The notes: generated from the letters alone by a model not told the origin. A stretch of DNA of 64,000 bases from Heterostelium album PN500 (GCF_000004825.1 NW_008805073.1:930001-994000), one strand, 5' to 3'; positions 48,596 through 59,313 are shown, counted from the first letter of the stretch. Translations and numbers: made by a program.

Positions 48596-50578
48596 ATGGA
48601 TACTATAGTATTAGATAATAATAATAATATTAATAATAATATTAATTATAGTAGTGATGGTATTAATAATAAAATTCCAAAATGTTTAACTCACAACAAA
48701 CAATTTAAATTCATTTGCTATAAATGTAATGAATTATTATGTTCAAAGTGTAACAACCTTCATATTCAGTTAAAAGGCACTGGACACAATTGTCAACACA
48801 TCGATGATATTTCATCGAATTTATCGAGCCATTTCAAAGAGGGTGGTAGTGGTGATGGTGTTGTGGCAACAACTTCCGATAATATTAAGAAGAGAGTAGA
48901 TAGTCTTTGGCAAAATATCAACCATTCTTCAAATTCACTGAGCAACTTGGAGGAAAAGGAAAATGAGATAGCCAAATACTATGAAGAGCTGCATGAGTAT
49001 CTACGTATTAAGGAGTGCTATTTGAAAAAGCCAATAGTAGCTGAGAAAGAGAGTGTTTTCAAGCACATTAAAGATTCACTTGTCGAATTGCAATCGTATT
49101 TCAGCATATATTGTTGGAATAAACATTATCTGGACAACTTGGATATAAACAACAAAGAGGACAACAGTAGCACCAACAGCTCCAACAATAGTAATAATAG
49201 TTTGAGTGGAGTTGATGAGCAGTCATTGCTTAGTCAAATCAATGAGTCGGCCGATTTTCAGCCCAAAGAAATAATAGTTCCATTTACCGAGAAAATCAGA
49301 AAGATGGATGAAGATCAATTTATGGAAATGCGAAAGTCTTTGAATGAATGCCAATCTGTTTTAGCTTTTCTTGAAGCTAACAACCAACTATTTGGAATGG
49401 AGGGTGGTGGAGAAGTAGAAAGTAGCACGGGTTCCAAAGTCAGTATCGATCCTATCCTATTTCAAGTGTTCAACTATAATGAAATGTATAGAGTCAAAGA
49501 GGAGATTAGTCCATTCTTAATCAACGAGTACACCATCACCAAGAGTACCGATCTCAATAAGGAGTTTGGCGATATTCTTCAGAGATCTATTGTAATGATA
49601 GTCAAGACACCAGAGGAAGCAAGCATCGAGCAGAGACTAATCAGTCAGATCTCAACAGAGGATCTCCACTCACAAACTATTAATACTCATCAACTGTCCA
49701 ATAGTGGACACTCCAGATTGTTGTTGGAGCGAATAAAAAAGTCATATATATTTACAACCAATATTGGTGGTGCCACCTTGATTGATATTACAGATCCCAA
49801 TAATATCAATAGCGAGTCAATTGACTATTCACACTCCTCAGAGTACACTTTCAATTCAGTGGTATCAGTCGGTGAAAATGTCTATGTATTCGGTGGTGGC
49901 AAAGACACCGTCAATCAATCGAAATACTTTAGATACTCCACAAAGAAGAGATCAATGGTAGTAGGTGATTTCAAAAGTGATATCAACGGAGTGGCATGTG
50001 GCAGATCGATATCAGTGTGTTACGATGGTAAGAACCATGTGTATTTAATCAACGGACATGAGTTTTCAACGGACAAGTATCACCAAAGAATCGACCGTTT
50101 CAACTTGGCGAATATGAGTTTCGAGAAGTTCTTTGATTTCCCAGAGAGCGAAGAGAATCACAATCATATCTTTTCATTCTTCTACAAAGACATTCTCTAC
50201 ACGATAAGCGACCAAATCTATACATTCCAAGCAGAGAGCAGGTTACTCTCGCACCTATCGATCAGGGATATCAAAGATATATGTACTGCCTGTACCGATG
50301 GAGTTGGAAACCTTTTTATTCTCATGAAAAACCCGTACAATGTTAGAGGATTCTGTCGACTCAACATCGATACCAACAGAATCGAAAAACTGCAGCTACC
50401 CAATGATATTAGGTTTGGAGATTCAATGCTCTATCATGAAGGTGTTATCTACTTGATCGGTGGTAAGGATCGTAAGAATTACACTTATTCAGTTGAGAAA
50501 AAGGAATGGTCTCGTTTCTTTAAGAATGACACATCGAAAAGAAGGTTGTGTGGATCTGCAATAGTCAATATAAACTAA
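48596..50578 (+). CDS. B-box zinc finger / propeller-like protein, copy 1
   Basis: A single 660-residue exon. After an Asn-rich start, residues ~30-72 form a B-box zinc finger (C-x2-H, then CYKCNELLCSKC and closing His residues). A coiled-coil helical segment follows (LSNLEEKENEIAKYYEEL). The C-terminal half has repeated Kelch-like blades (VYVFGGGKDT, VYLINGHEF, ILYTISDQIY, VIYLIGGKDRKN). B-box plus coiled coil without a RING resembles a dictyostelid-expanded family whose roles are mostly unknown; protein-protein interaction is likely. The neighbour at 50963 is a close paralogue in the same direction. Confidence 0.85.
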   Translation: MDTIVLDNNNNINNNINYSSDGINNKIPKCLTHNKQFKFICYKCNELLCSKCNNLHIQLKGTGHNCQHIDDISSNLSSHFKEGGSGDGVVATTSDNIKKRVDSLWQNINHSSNSLSNLEEKENEIAKYYEELHEYLRIKECYLKKPIVAEKESVFKHIKDSLVELQSYFSIYCWNKHYLDNLDINNKEDNSSTNSSNNSNNSLSGVDEQSLLSQINESADFQPKEIIVPFTEKIRKMDEDQFMEMRKSLNECQSVLAFLEANNQLFGMEGGGEVESSTGSKVSIDPILFQVFNYNEMYRVKEEISPFLINEYTITKSTDLNKEFGDILQRSIVMIVKTPEEASIEQRLISQISTEDLHSQTINTHQLSNSGHSRLLLERIKKSYIFTTNIGGATLIDITDPNNINSESIDYSHSSEYTFNSVVSVGENVYVFGGGKDTVNQSKYFRYSTKKRSMVVGDFKSDINGVACGRSISVCYDGKNHVYLINGHEFSTDKYHQRIDRFNLANMSFEKFFDFPESEENHNHIFSFFYKDILYTISDQIYTFQAESRLLSHLSIRDIKDICTACTDGVGNLFILMKNPYNVRGFCRLNIDTNRIEKLQLPNDIRFGDSMLYHEGVIYLIGGKDRKNYTYSVEKKEWSRFFKNDTSKRRLCGSAIVNIN

Positions 50579-50639
50579 TCTAACTGTGTTTTTACCTTAT
50601 ATATATGTTGTTTTTAAAAATAAACAATCATTATTTTTT

Positions 50640-50795
50640 TATTCATTATACCATTATTATTGGATAGTTTTCAACTACTCTTCTTTCTTTACCAAAATCG
50701 GACCTTAATAAACATCCATTCCGGTGTCATTTTTAAAGTTATAACTTTTTTGTTGTTGACATCCATTATTATTATTATTGTTATTATTATTAACA
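50640..50795 (-). pseudogene. Duplicated fragment of the Ap4A phosphorylase-like gene
   Basis: Words such as CATCCATTCCGGTGTCATT, AAAGTTATAACTTTTTTG and TTGTTGACATCCATTATTATT match about 53087-53265, part of the last exon of the minus-strand gene, but intervening bases are missing. It looks like a partial copy carried by the tandem duplication that made the two B-box genes. Confidence 0.6.
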
Positions 50796-50825
50796 ATGGG
50801 TAAAAATTGTTTTTCTAGGTGTGGG

Positions 50826-50904
50826 TGACGAGGCATCAATAATTATTTCTTGTTTTTTTTCAACCATGTCAGATTTAATTTAAATTAAAGATTTAAGTTT
50901 AATT
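50826..50904 (+). promoter_or_regulatory. Promoter blocks of B-box copy 2
   Basis: TGACGAGGCA at 50826-50835 and TTAAAGATTTAAGTTTAATT at 50885-50904, both also present upstream of copy 1. Confidence 0.45.
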
Positions 50905-50962
50905 TTAAACCATTTAAAAAAAATTTCTTTACAATTTAATTCATTTTAGTTTAATTAAGAAT

Positions 50963-52879
50963 ATGGATGTATCAATATCAGATAATAATAATAGTAGTGA
51001 TAGTATTATAAATAATATTTCAAAATGTCCAACTCATAACAAGCAATTTAAATTCATTTGTTATAAATGTAATGAATTGTTGTGTTCAAAGTGTATCAAC
51101 ACTCATCTTCAGTTGAAAGGTGCTGATCACTATTGCCAGCACATAGATGAGATTTCATCGAACTTATCAAGTCATTTCAAAGAGGGTGGTGTCGTAAATT
51201 CTTCTGACCATATGAAGAAGAGAGTAGATAATCTATGGCAGAATATCAACCATTCATCAAATTCACTCAGCAACTTGGAGCAAAAGGAGAACGAGATAAC
51301 CAAATACTATGCAGAGTTACATGAGTATTTGCGTGTAGAGGAACTTAGACTTAAGAAACCAATCTTAGCAGACAAGGAAAGTGTTGCTCACAATATTAAA
51401 GATTCACTTGTAGAATTACAATCTTATTTCAGCATATATAGTTGGAATAATCATTATCAAAACAACCTAAACAAAGCCAACCACATCATCGACAACAACA
51501 ATAGTAATTGCTTCAAAGAAGTTGAAGAGAAATCTTTGGTCAGTCAAATCAATGAAACCGACTCAGTAAAACTTCCCTTTACTGAGAGAATCAAACAGAT
51601 ATCTCTGGAGGATCACCAATTCATGAAAATACTAAAGTCTCTGAATGAACGCCAATCTCTTTTAGAGTTTCTCGAAGAAAATAGCGATCTGTTTGGAATG
51701 GAGGGTGTCGGTAAAGTACAGAGTAGTCGTCGGGATTCCAAAGACACTATTGATCCTATTCTGTTTCAAGTGTACCAATATAACGAAAAGTATAAAATTG
51801 AAGAGGTGCCTAGTCCTTTCTTAATCAACCAGTATACCATTACCAGAAGCGACGATCTTGACGAGATATTTGGCGATATCCTCGAGGAGTCCATTGTAAT
51901 GCACATCAAGACTCCAGAGGAGGCCAGCATTGAAAAAAGACTAATGAGCCAGAAATCAATAGATGAACTCTCCCAAAGTATGATTCAACAATCGAATATC
52001 GGACATTCCGAATCGGAAAGAATCAAAAAGACATATATATTCTCTACCAATATGGATGAAGGTGCTACTCTAATTGATATTACCGATCCCAATAATATCA
52101 ATAGCGAATCCATCGAATATTTCTACTCATCAAAGTACACATTCAATTCGGTGGTTTCGGTAGGTGAATTTGTCTATGTATTCGGTGGTGGCAAAGACAT
52201 CAAGAACCAATCGAAATACTTTAGATACTCCACTAAGGATAGAAAACCGGTTAAAGGTGATTTCAGGAGCGAAATCAACGGTGTGGCAGGTGGTAGATCG
52301 ATATCGGTGTGCTTTGATGGACAAAATTATATCTACCTGATCAACGGGCATGATTGCTCCACCAACAAGTATCACCGAAGAATCGACCGTTTCAACTTGA
52401 AGAATATGGGATTCGAGAAGTTTTATAGTTTCCCAGAGAACCAAGATCAACGCAATCATGTCTTTTCATTTTTCTACAAAGACATACTCTACACGATGAT
52501 GGATCATGGTCATAAAATATATGCTTTCTGTCCTGATACCAAGGTACTTTCACATCTACCCAACAAGAATATCGATGAGATATGCGCTGCCTGTACAGAC
52601 GGAGCTGGAAATCTATATATTCTCATGAAAAACCCGAACAATGTCGAAGGATTCTGTCGACTCAATATCGATACGAACAACATTGAAAAACTACAGCTAC
52701 CCAAAGACATAGAATTCGGAGATTCAATGCTCTATCACGAAGGTGTTATCTACTTGATTGGTGGCAAAGATTATAAGAACCATACTTATTCAGTTGAGAA
52801 AAAGCAATGGTCAACATTCTTTGAGAATGATACATCCATAAGAAAGATGTGTGGATCTGCCATAGTCAATATAAACTAA
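50963..52879 (+). CDS. B-box zinc finger / propeller-like protein, copy 2
   Basis: A single 638-residue exon colinear with the gene at 48596. B-box residues lie at ~21-63 (C-x2-H, CYKCNELLCSKC), then a coiled-coil (LSNLEQKENEITKYYAEL) and Kelch-like blades (VYVFGGGKDI, IYLINGHDC, VIYLIGGKDYKN). The two proteins differ mainly in the Asn/Ser linker regions and in scattered substitutions, while the zinc-binding residues are kept. The frame is clean, so both copies are probably active. Arisen by tandem duplication that included the promoter. Confidence 0.85.
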   Translation: MDVSISDNNNSSDSIINNISKCPTHNKQFKFICYKCNELLCSKCINTHLQLKGADHYCQHIDEISSNLSSHFKEGGVVNSSDHMKKRVDNLWQNINHSSNSLSNLEQKENEITKYYAELHEYLRVEELRLKKPILADKESVAHNIKDSLVELQSYFSIYSWNNHYQNNLNKANHIIDNNNSNCFKEVEEKSLVSQINETDSVKLPFTERIKQISLEDHQFMKILKSLNERQSLLEFLEENSDLFGMEGVGKVQSSRRDSKDTIDPILFQVYQYNEKYKIEEVPSPFLINQYTITRSDDLDEIFGDILEESIVMHIKTPEEASIEKRLMSQKSIDELSQSMIQQSNIGHSESERIKKTYIFSTNMDEGATLIDITDPNNINSESIEYFYSSKYTFNSVVSVGEFVYVFGGGKDIKNQSKYFRYSTKDRKPVKGDFRSEINGVAGGRSISVCFDGQNYIYLINGHDCSTNKYHRRIDRFNLKNMGFEKFYSFPENQDQRNHVFSFFYKDILYTMMDHGHKIYAFCPDTKVLSHLPNKNIDEICAACTDGAGNLYILMKNPNNVEGFCRLNIDTNNIEKLQLPKDIEFGDSMLYHEGVIYLIGGKDYKNHTYSVEKKQWSTFFENDTSIRKMCGSAIVNIN

Positions 52880-53038
52880 ACCAATAACAATAGTTTTTGT
52901 TTTAAGCAATATTTTAACTTTGTATTACAATATTAACTTTATTGTTATTATTATTTAATTATATTATGATAGAATTTATATTAATAAAGATTTTACAAAG
53001 ATAAACAACCATTATTTTTTACTATTATTACTATTTAT

Positions 53039-53250
53039 TTATTGTGTTTTGGTGAATGATACATCTCTTAGAATATTCATTATACCGTATTGTTTGATAG
53101 TTTCCAACTCCTCTTCTTTCTTTACTAAAATCGAACCTGTATAACCGACAGAGTTTATAGAGATACCCTTGGAGTGATATATTTTTCTTGGTACCATAAA
53201 CATCCATTCCGGTGTCATTATAAAGTTATAACTTTTTTGTTGTTGACATC

Positions 53251-53295
<45 letters not shown>

Positions 53296-54391
53296 TATGA
53301 TTGATTAAATCTAAATGATTCATTAATGAAAGATATTCAGATTCTAAATATTGTGAGAGTTCTTCGAGATTAAGTGCTTTTATCTTGTTTTGATCGAGTG
53401 GAATGAATGCATTCTTAAATTGTAATGTTGGTATATCGATGATTTCACTACTGTTTTTACTGTTATTATGATTGTTGTTATTTATATATTTTCTAAAAAG
53501 TGATTCCATTGGACAATTTATATTACTGTCACTCTCGAAATATGGTAATCTAAGTAATTGAAAATGTTTATGAGGTTGACTAAAAAGTAATATAACCAAA
53601 AGTTTAGTAAATATATCATATTAATATGTTTTGTTTAAAAGGTTCATTATACCTTGCACCACTATTAGATCCACAATTAAAGAAACATAACATATTACAT
53701 GAAACTATACATTCCCATCTATAAATATTGATTGATCGATTCACATATAAATTAGTTTATTTGTAATATGATTGATTATTGATTAGATACATACATTGCT
53801 TTAAAATCATTTCTATTTAGCGGATCGGTCTGTTCTTGAAAGTCTTTGGTAGCAATGATCGAATGATGATTCGATACATTGAATTTGTTTAATACAAGGT
53901 TATGTGATTCATGTAACTCACAGACAAAGAGATCTTTATCACAAGGTAAGAATGGATCGATGAATTCCTTCTTCTTTATAACTACTTGTTGTTGTTGTTG
54001 ATTATTGCTATTATTATTACTATTATCATTGCATATATCATTTGTCGATTTATTATTATTATTATTACTTTGTGGTGTTGTACCATTAGACGATGTTGTC
54101 GATGTTGTTTTATCGAAATTGAATGGTCTCTTTGCAAGTGCAGTAGCAACACTAACCATAAACTAAAAAAATAACAATCAATAACTATATATAACCAAAT
54201 AAACAGTAGTTTTGTATTGTATTGAATATACATACATTTACACCACCCTCTTCAATGAAAAGAGGTGAGGATTCAATCTTTTCAATCGCACTGATCTGTG
54301 TAGCTCTCTCTGATACCTTTTGAATCATCTCCCATAGTTGTCCAGGTTTATATTTAAACATTGAAGACATCTTTATCTTTGAATTAAACAT
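53039..54391 (-). CDS. ATP adenylyltransferase / Ap4A phosphorylase-like
   Basis: Exons 54391-54236, 54162-53795, 53718-53653 and 53579-53039 all keep frame, giving about 376 aa. Family motifs are PFLPCDKDLFVCEL, HNLVLNKFNVSNHHSIIAT, CFFNCGSNSGAS, and the HIT-like catalytic SQPHKHFQ with alternating His. These match fungal APA-type enzymes, which split diadenosine tetraphosphate with phosphate into ADP and ATP in the cytosol. The C-terminal part (NFIMTPEWMFMVPR, ISINSVGYTGSILVK) also fits. Two Asn/Gln runs are inserted, which is normal for dictyostelids. Confidence 0.85.
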
Positions 54392-54801
54392 TTAAAAAAA
54401 TAAATAAAAATGTTACTACTAATTTTAATAAAACATTCATGAACTTTCTGTTTTTTCAGAATTTTTATTCAAAAAAAATATAAAAAAAGTAACTTTTATA
54501 ATTACTTTATTTATTTATTTAGTTAATGCTTTAAGAATTTAATGTTTATTATTAAGCTAAGCCCACATAACTTTATCACCGATTTAATAAACTCCCAGGT
54601 TATAATTTGATTTTTATTTGTAAAAAAAAAAAGTAAAAAAAAAACACATTTGAACAAAACAATTCTCAAGGGTTAATTCAATTTAGAAATTGACATTAAA
54701 TATATTTACATGTGTTATTTTTACTTAATTTAGTTAATATTAATATAAAGTAATAATTAAACAGAAGAGTAAAAATAAGATAGATAGATAGATAGATATA
54801 T
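54392..54801. other. Divergent spacer
   Basis: Between divergent starts at 54391 (minus) and 54802 (plus). AT-rich with a GATA tetranucleotide run at about 54780-54797. GCCCACATAA at ~54562 resembles but does not match the DUSE small-RNA element. No gene. Confidence 0.5.
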
Positions 54802-56057
54802 ATGGAAAAGATTGTAAAAACATCATTGATAACAGTTGGTATTACGGCTGCATTCGCTGCTTTTCTTGTATATATAAATCAGGAGGAAGGTGCAAACAGC
54901 GATGGTAACTCAAGTAGTGGAAGTAGCAGTGGCAGTAGTAGTGGTGATGAATATTCCTCTTCTTCAAACAGTCATGAAATGTCAACTGATTCAAATGGTG
55001 ATGATGATGACGATGGTATGTTACTAACTGTTACTTTACGTAAAGAATTAGTTATTAAAACTATCTATCTAACCTAACTATCATATCTATCTCTTTCTAT
55101 AGATGGAACAGTATCATCACCGAGAACAATGTATGACTATCTAAAGATATTGAGAAACGAAGAGAATACAGATTATTATATATTAAAGAAATTGGAATCG
55201 ACCCAAGTTTTACTTTCGATTAGCGCATATTGTAGGTATATTATATATATGAATTACTTTACTTTTTCATTATTTAATGAATGAAATCTAACTATTATCA
55301 ACGTTGAATTACAATAATAATAATAATACTATAGCTGAAAGCTTTCCAATGCTGGAAGAGCTCGATGTTATAAATATAGTTTTAGATAATATGAATTACA
55401 TTCTTTCGTTGGATATTACCAGTCCTAATCAAGATGGCCTGCTGATAAAGCTCGGTTTGTTCCTCGGCAATCTACTGACCAGTAAGAACAGTCAGAAGAA
55501 AGTGATCGACAGTCGATTCGTACCCACTCTTTTAAGTTTAGTCAATGACAAAGTGGAATCAAGAGCTGATTTCTCATTGTTGTGTTTACAGAATCTATCA
55601 TTAAACGGTACGAGTAACAAGAGCTTCGAGACAGTTTTAATATTGTTTTGTTTTTTTTTGTTTATATATTACAAATACTAATACCAAGTTGATTATAATT
55701 AAAACAAATAGAGGAAGGAGCAGAGGAAATCATTGTTTCACAAGGTTTAGACTCTTATTTGAAACTTTTAAATAATGCATCGAAGCCAAACAATCTTAAA
55801 AAACAAGCACTTTATACTATTTTAAATATTTCTTTGATAAATAGAGGTATGTTATGTTATGGTTATTGGATTTGTTGACAAAATCAATGTTTATTTATTA
55901 ATTGCAAAAATATAATTATACAATATTAGTTAAAAATATGATATCCAATAATAATGAGTTAATCGATACCCTAGAGAGAATTGATTCTGGATCACATCTA
56001 GACCTTTCCAATCTTACATCGAGAATTTTACAACTTTTACAATCCGACGACGAATAA
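54802..56057 (+). CDS. Membrane-anchored armadillo-like protein
   Basis: Exons 54802-55015, 55103-55231 (GTAGGT donor), 55335-55607, 55712-55846 and 55930-56057 keep frame. About 293 aa. Residues ~7-27 (LITVGITAAFAAFLVYI) form one transmembrane segment, followed by a Ser/Gly/Asp-rich linker. Armadillo-like helices follow (LLIKLGLFLGNLLTSKNSQK, DFSLLCLQNLSLN, KKQALYTILNISLINR). An N-terminal anchor plus armadillo helices recalls ARMC10/ARMCX-type organelle-surface proteins, but that is an analogy only. The end of exon 3 could be 55607 or about 10 bases later. Confidence 0.68.
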
Positions 56058-56487
56058 TAATATAATATAATATTTTTTATTTCAACCATTATTTTTTATG
56101 AATAAATCCATAAAGAAACAATAATTGTGTGGTGAATCAACCAATCATATAGGTATTATTCATTATTGATAACAAACAAAAAACTAAACGGAGATGTTTA
56201 ATAATTTTGAAAGCAAACTCAAAGAAATATTGATTTTATGATAGTAAAAGTGTATAACAAATTAATGATAAAAGAGTGTTAAAGACTGGAATTTTAGATA
56301 TGTAGAGAGCCCCAAAAATTTGAAAGAAAACTGTAACCACGTGGATAAGCGGTTATTACAATAAATAATAGAAATCAAGATATCTACTTTTACTCAGCAG
56401 GTAATTTGTACCAGCGGTGAATTCATTTTTGATAAGAAACAATTAAAATAATTTAGGTCATTAAATTTTTTGAGATAATCAAAAAGT
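56058..56487. other. Spacer upstream of tRNA gene
   Basis: AT-rich 3' flank of the armadillo gene. No coding signal or further RNA gene recognised. Confidence 0.55.
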
Positions 56488-56568
56488 GACAGCTTAGCCA
56501 AGTGGTTACGGCGACAGACTTGAAATCTGTTCCCTTCGGGGGCGCAGGTTCGAACCCTGCAGTTGTCG
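56488..56568 (+). tRNA. tRNA-Ser (anticodon UGA)
   Basis: The acceptor stem GACAGCT pairs with AGTTGTC (one G-U), discriminator G. The anticodon stem CAGA/TCTG encloses CTTGAAA with anticodon TGA. A long variable arm (CCCTTCGGGG hairpin) marks a class II tRNA, consistent with serine. The A box (TAGCCAAGTGG) and B box (GGTTCGAACCC) are intact. No intron. A T-run is not obvious immediately downstream. Confidence 0.95.
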
Positions 56569-56689
56569 AAACATATTAAAATAAAAATCCCATAAAGCGC
56601 GCAATTGGTTAATTTTTTTAAAATCTTCCAAATCATGAGCATTTCTTCTTCAAATGCAGGAATGTAGTTTCACAGCAGTTCCTTTCCTT

Positions 56690-56960
56690 AGTCAAACATA
56701 TATACTACAAGTACTGTAACTATAGACTTCGTAATTGGAAGCACTCGTGCATCAAGTTCGACGGTCCTATTCGTTCTACTGTCCACTTCACCCATCTTAC
56801 TGCTGCTATCGTACATTTGTTATGGCAGGCGCTGTCCTGTCAAATGTTTGGTGATGATACCGCTAATTCTATCTCCCAAGGAATCACTGTCGATTGCTCT
56901 GCAATAACGCGTAAATTTAAATCTGATTGGAATCTAAATCCTTCCAACTAAGTGCCACCA
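56690..56960 (+). mobile_element. Possible retroelement remnant downstream of tRNA
   Basis: Starting ~120 bases after the tRNA, the DNA turns less AT-rich. One plus-strand frame from about 56709 to 56951 is open (NYRLRNWKHSCIKFDG, TVHFTHLTAAIVHLLWQAL, GITVDCSAI, ending SDWNLNPSN-stop). Dictyostelid TRE3-type non-LTR elements favour sites within ~150 bp downstream of tRNA genes, so a decayed end of such an element is a reasonable guess. No reverse transcriptase motif is visible. Confidence 0.35.
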
Positions 56961-57129
56961 CTTTATACTGTTGTTCATCAACACGCAGCTACTGTTAGAT
57001 CTATTCCTATCCTAATACCCCACTCAACTTATTAATTAATAACAACTATAAACCAATAATAATAATAATAAAAATAATATTTTTTATTGGTTATTTTCCA
57101 CGGCCTGTGTGAGAATGTATATATAATAT

Positions 57130-57282
57130 AAAACATCAACTAGCAAGTTAATATCAATACCTGCAATTTATTGACTGATCATGAGTCAACAAATCTTTTT
57201 TGCAAAAAAAAAAAAAAATTAAAAATAAAACACGAACTAGAAGGTTAATATCAATACCTGCAATTTGTTGATTGATCATAAA
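57130..57282. repeat. Pair of diverged ~50-bp direct repeats
   Basis: The word TTAATATCAATACCTGCAAT, followed by TT-TTGA-TGATCAT, occurs at about 57150 and again at about 57246, each preceded by ACTAG-AGG/CAAG. The spacing is ~97 bases. Origin unknown; possibly flanks of a lost element. Confidence 0.6.
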
Positions 57283-57444
57283 ACAAAATATATATTGTTA
57301 TTGACAGCATTTAGACATTACATAGGTACATTAGATACACTATATTAATAATAAATGAATAGTTTATTAAATTTTTTCGCTTAAATAGATTATAATTTGC
57401 TATCCAATCAATAATTTCAATTTAGATGCTTTATGTTTATTGAA

Positions 57445-59313
57445 TTAATTTGGCAGACGAACATATTTATTTGGTTGTTCGCCAGAGTTGTCAAAGGTCA
57501 TTCTTCTTTTCATTGGTTGCTCTGACTGTAATCTAATAATTAGTCGATCGAATATCTCCAATAGCTTGTGAGACTCTGGGTATTCCTCTTCTATTATTGA
57601 TTGATATTTGATGAGTTTGTAATACTTGAAATGATGATTGTTCAATATCCAATCGATGGTTTCATATTGATCTTTGTCGATCAGTTGTTTCATGAGATCA
57701 TTGTCGATCTTCTCTCTAAACTCGGTTCTATTGCAAAGTATCCATCCAATTAATTCCATATTGTTGCTGGATATAGCACCTATATACACATCATCTATCA
57801 TGTTAGATGTTATGCGCCCATTCTCAAATAGCCATTTGATATTATCCAAACCTTCTTTTGATTGGAAAAGTTCTTGGCTGATTGTAACAGAAGCCGAAGA
57901 TACTTCAGTTCTATTCGTTAGAAGCCATTTGATCATTTGGAAATCAAATGTGTTCGTCAAAGCTTTCGGTGTGCATCCTTCAGTTCGATTCTCATGAAGC
58001 CATACAACAACTTTCATATGTCCATTCTTTGCTGCTTTGTCCATTGCTCTTGATGTGCACCGCGCACTTGTATTTGAATGCAGCCATTTGATTGCTTCAA
58101 GCTTGCCTTTTTTAGATGCTTTGTCAATTGCAGCAGTGGTACAACCTTCACTTCTATTCTCATGAAACCATTTCAAAAGATCCAAGTCTCCGTGCTTAGC
58201 AGCAGCATCCATATTATCACTTGAGAATTTCACTCCTTGTTTAGTTTGTAAATATTTGATAATTTCCAAAGAATTGCTCTTTGCTGCAATACTGATTATA
58301 TCATCAGGATATTTAATTGATGTATTCTCAACTAACCATTTGACCATTCCAAGGTTGTTGTTCTTTGCTGCACTTTTTATCAAACTCTTAGGATATTTTG
58401 GTACACTATCAAAGGTCTCAACGATCCATTTCAGCATTTCAAGATTGTTTTTCTCTCCTGCCAACCAAATAAGTTCAGTTGTGATTGATGATTCTTTTGA
58501 AATATTAAATTGGTGTAAGAGTTTCATCATTTCCAAGTTGTTGTTGGTTGCTGCATGTTCATATAATATTTTATCTTCAGACTCTGAGTTAAATAGTGGA
58601 CCCAATTGCAAAAGATATCTAACCGCTTCAAGTTTGTCATTGATTACTGCGAAATAAAGCATCTTATTTCCTCTTTCTAATCCGTTGGGTCTGTTGGTGA
58701 TCAACCATTGAATGACGTTGGTATTTCCATATGCTCCAGCCTTATTAAATACATCTGAATTAACTTTTTGTTTTTGATCTGGATGTCTATCCAATTGGTT
58801 CGCAAGATATTCGACCATCGCTACATTCATTGATCTTGGTGATTCGGTATATGCTCCAGCATAATCCCATTGATAATCTACCGATTCAATGAGATACTTC
58901 ACAATATTGATCTGATTGCATATAATTGCCATCATTAGGACTCTTTGAAATTCCTTTTCATATTGTCTCTCCTTACTTCTTTCAATGATTTTGAATACTT
59001 CTATCAAGTACTTGAGAATATCCAATCTACCGACTCTTGCTGCCTCCATAAATTGCTTATCACGACCACATAGCTCGGTATTAGCTGATATTAATAAAAT
59101 ATCTTTTATTCTTTGATCATAGAATATCTTAAGGAGATTGAAATAACCAAAGGTAATCATCAGTTTTGGTGATTTAATAATTGTATTCCACTTATAATAA
59201 TGATGATGATTCTCATCTTGATATATTCTATTGATTTCATATACTCTATCAAATATATATCTATATAATACTTTATTTTTTAATACTGTACTTATAAATA
59301 TATCTTTATTCAT
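57445..59313 (-). CDS. Divergent ankyrin-repeat protein, intact copy
   Basis: 622 aa from the ATG at 59313. Upstream in-frame codons are hydrophobic without a homologous match in the paralogue, which starts at the same MNKDIFIS. About a dozen ankyrin-like units of ~30 residues recur, with cores such as DILKYLIEVFK, MVKWLVEN, DLLKWFHENRSEGCT and AIKWLHSN. An N-terminal unit reads YIFDRVYEINR, then MITFGYFNLLKIFYD. The family is expanded in dictyostelids and its roles are mostly unknown; protein binding is likely. Two decayed paralogues follow on the same strand. Confidence 0.85.
   Translation of the reverse strand: MNKDIFISTVLKNKVLYRYIFDRVYEINRIYQDENHHHYYKWNTIIKSPKLMITFGYFNLLKIFYDQRIKDILLISANTELCGRDKQFMEAARVGRLDILKYLIEVFKIIERSKERQYEKEFQRVLMMAIICNQINIVKYLIESVDYQWDYAGAYTESPRSMNVAMVEYLANQLDRHPDQKQKVNSDVFNKAGAYGNTNVIQWLITNRPNGLERGNKMLYFAVINDKLEAVRYLLQLGPLFNSESEDKILYEHAATNNNLEMMKLLHQFNISKESSITTELIWLAGEKNNLEMLKWIVETFDSVPKYPKSLIKSAAKNNNLGMVKWLVENTSIKYPDDIISIAAKSNSLEIIKYLQTKQGVKFSSDNMDAAAKHGDLDLLKWFHENRSEGCTTAAIDKASKKGKLEAIKWLHSNTSARCTSRAMDKAAKNGHMKVVVWLHENRTEGCTPKALTNTFDFQMIKWLLTNRTEVSSASVTISQELFQSKEGLDNIKWLFENGRITSNMIDDVYIGAISSNNMELIGWILCNRTEFREKIDNDLMKQLIDKDQYETIDWILNNHHFKYYKLIKYQSIIEEEYPESHKLLEIFDRLIIRLQSEQPMKRRMTFDNSGEQPNKYVRLPN

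Larger units (their letters stand above)
50579..50962. other. Spacer between tandem B-box genes
   Basis: Contains AT-rich terminator-like sequence. A block at about 50640-50790 echoes the 3' coding end of the gene at 53039 (for example ACATCCATTCCGGTGTCATT and TTATAACTTTTTTGTTGTTGACATCC), suggesting a duplicated fragment. The promoter blocks shared with the upstream paralogue follow. Confidence 0.6.
56569..57444. other. tRNA 3' flank with coding-like remnant and repeats
   Basis: No intact gene. It contains the less AT-rich remnant at 56690-56960, an AAT microsatellite at ~57057-57080, and two copies of a ~50-bp direct repeat (57130 and 57231). Confidence 0.55.

Noticed and set aside
54055-54174. 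Hydrophobic plus-strand frame rich in Ile
   Set aside because: Reverse complement of Asn codon runs in the Ap4A phosphorylase-like gene.
56588-56595. TCCCATAA resembling a DUSE small-RNA promoter element
   Set aside because: Eight-base match expected by chance in AT-rich DNA, and no small RNA structure is seen ~60 bases downstream.
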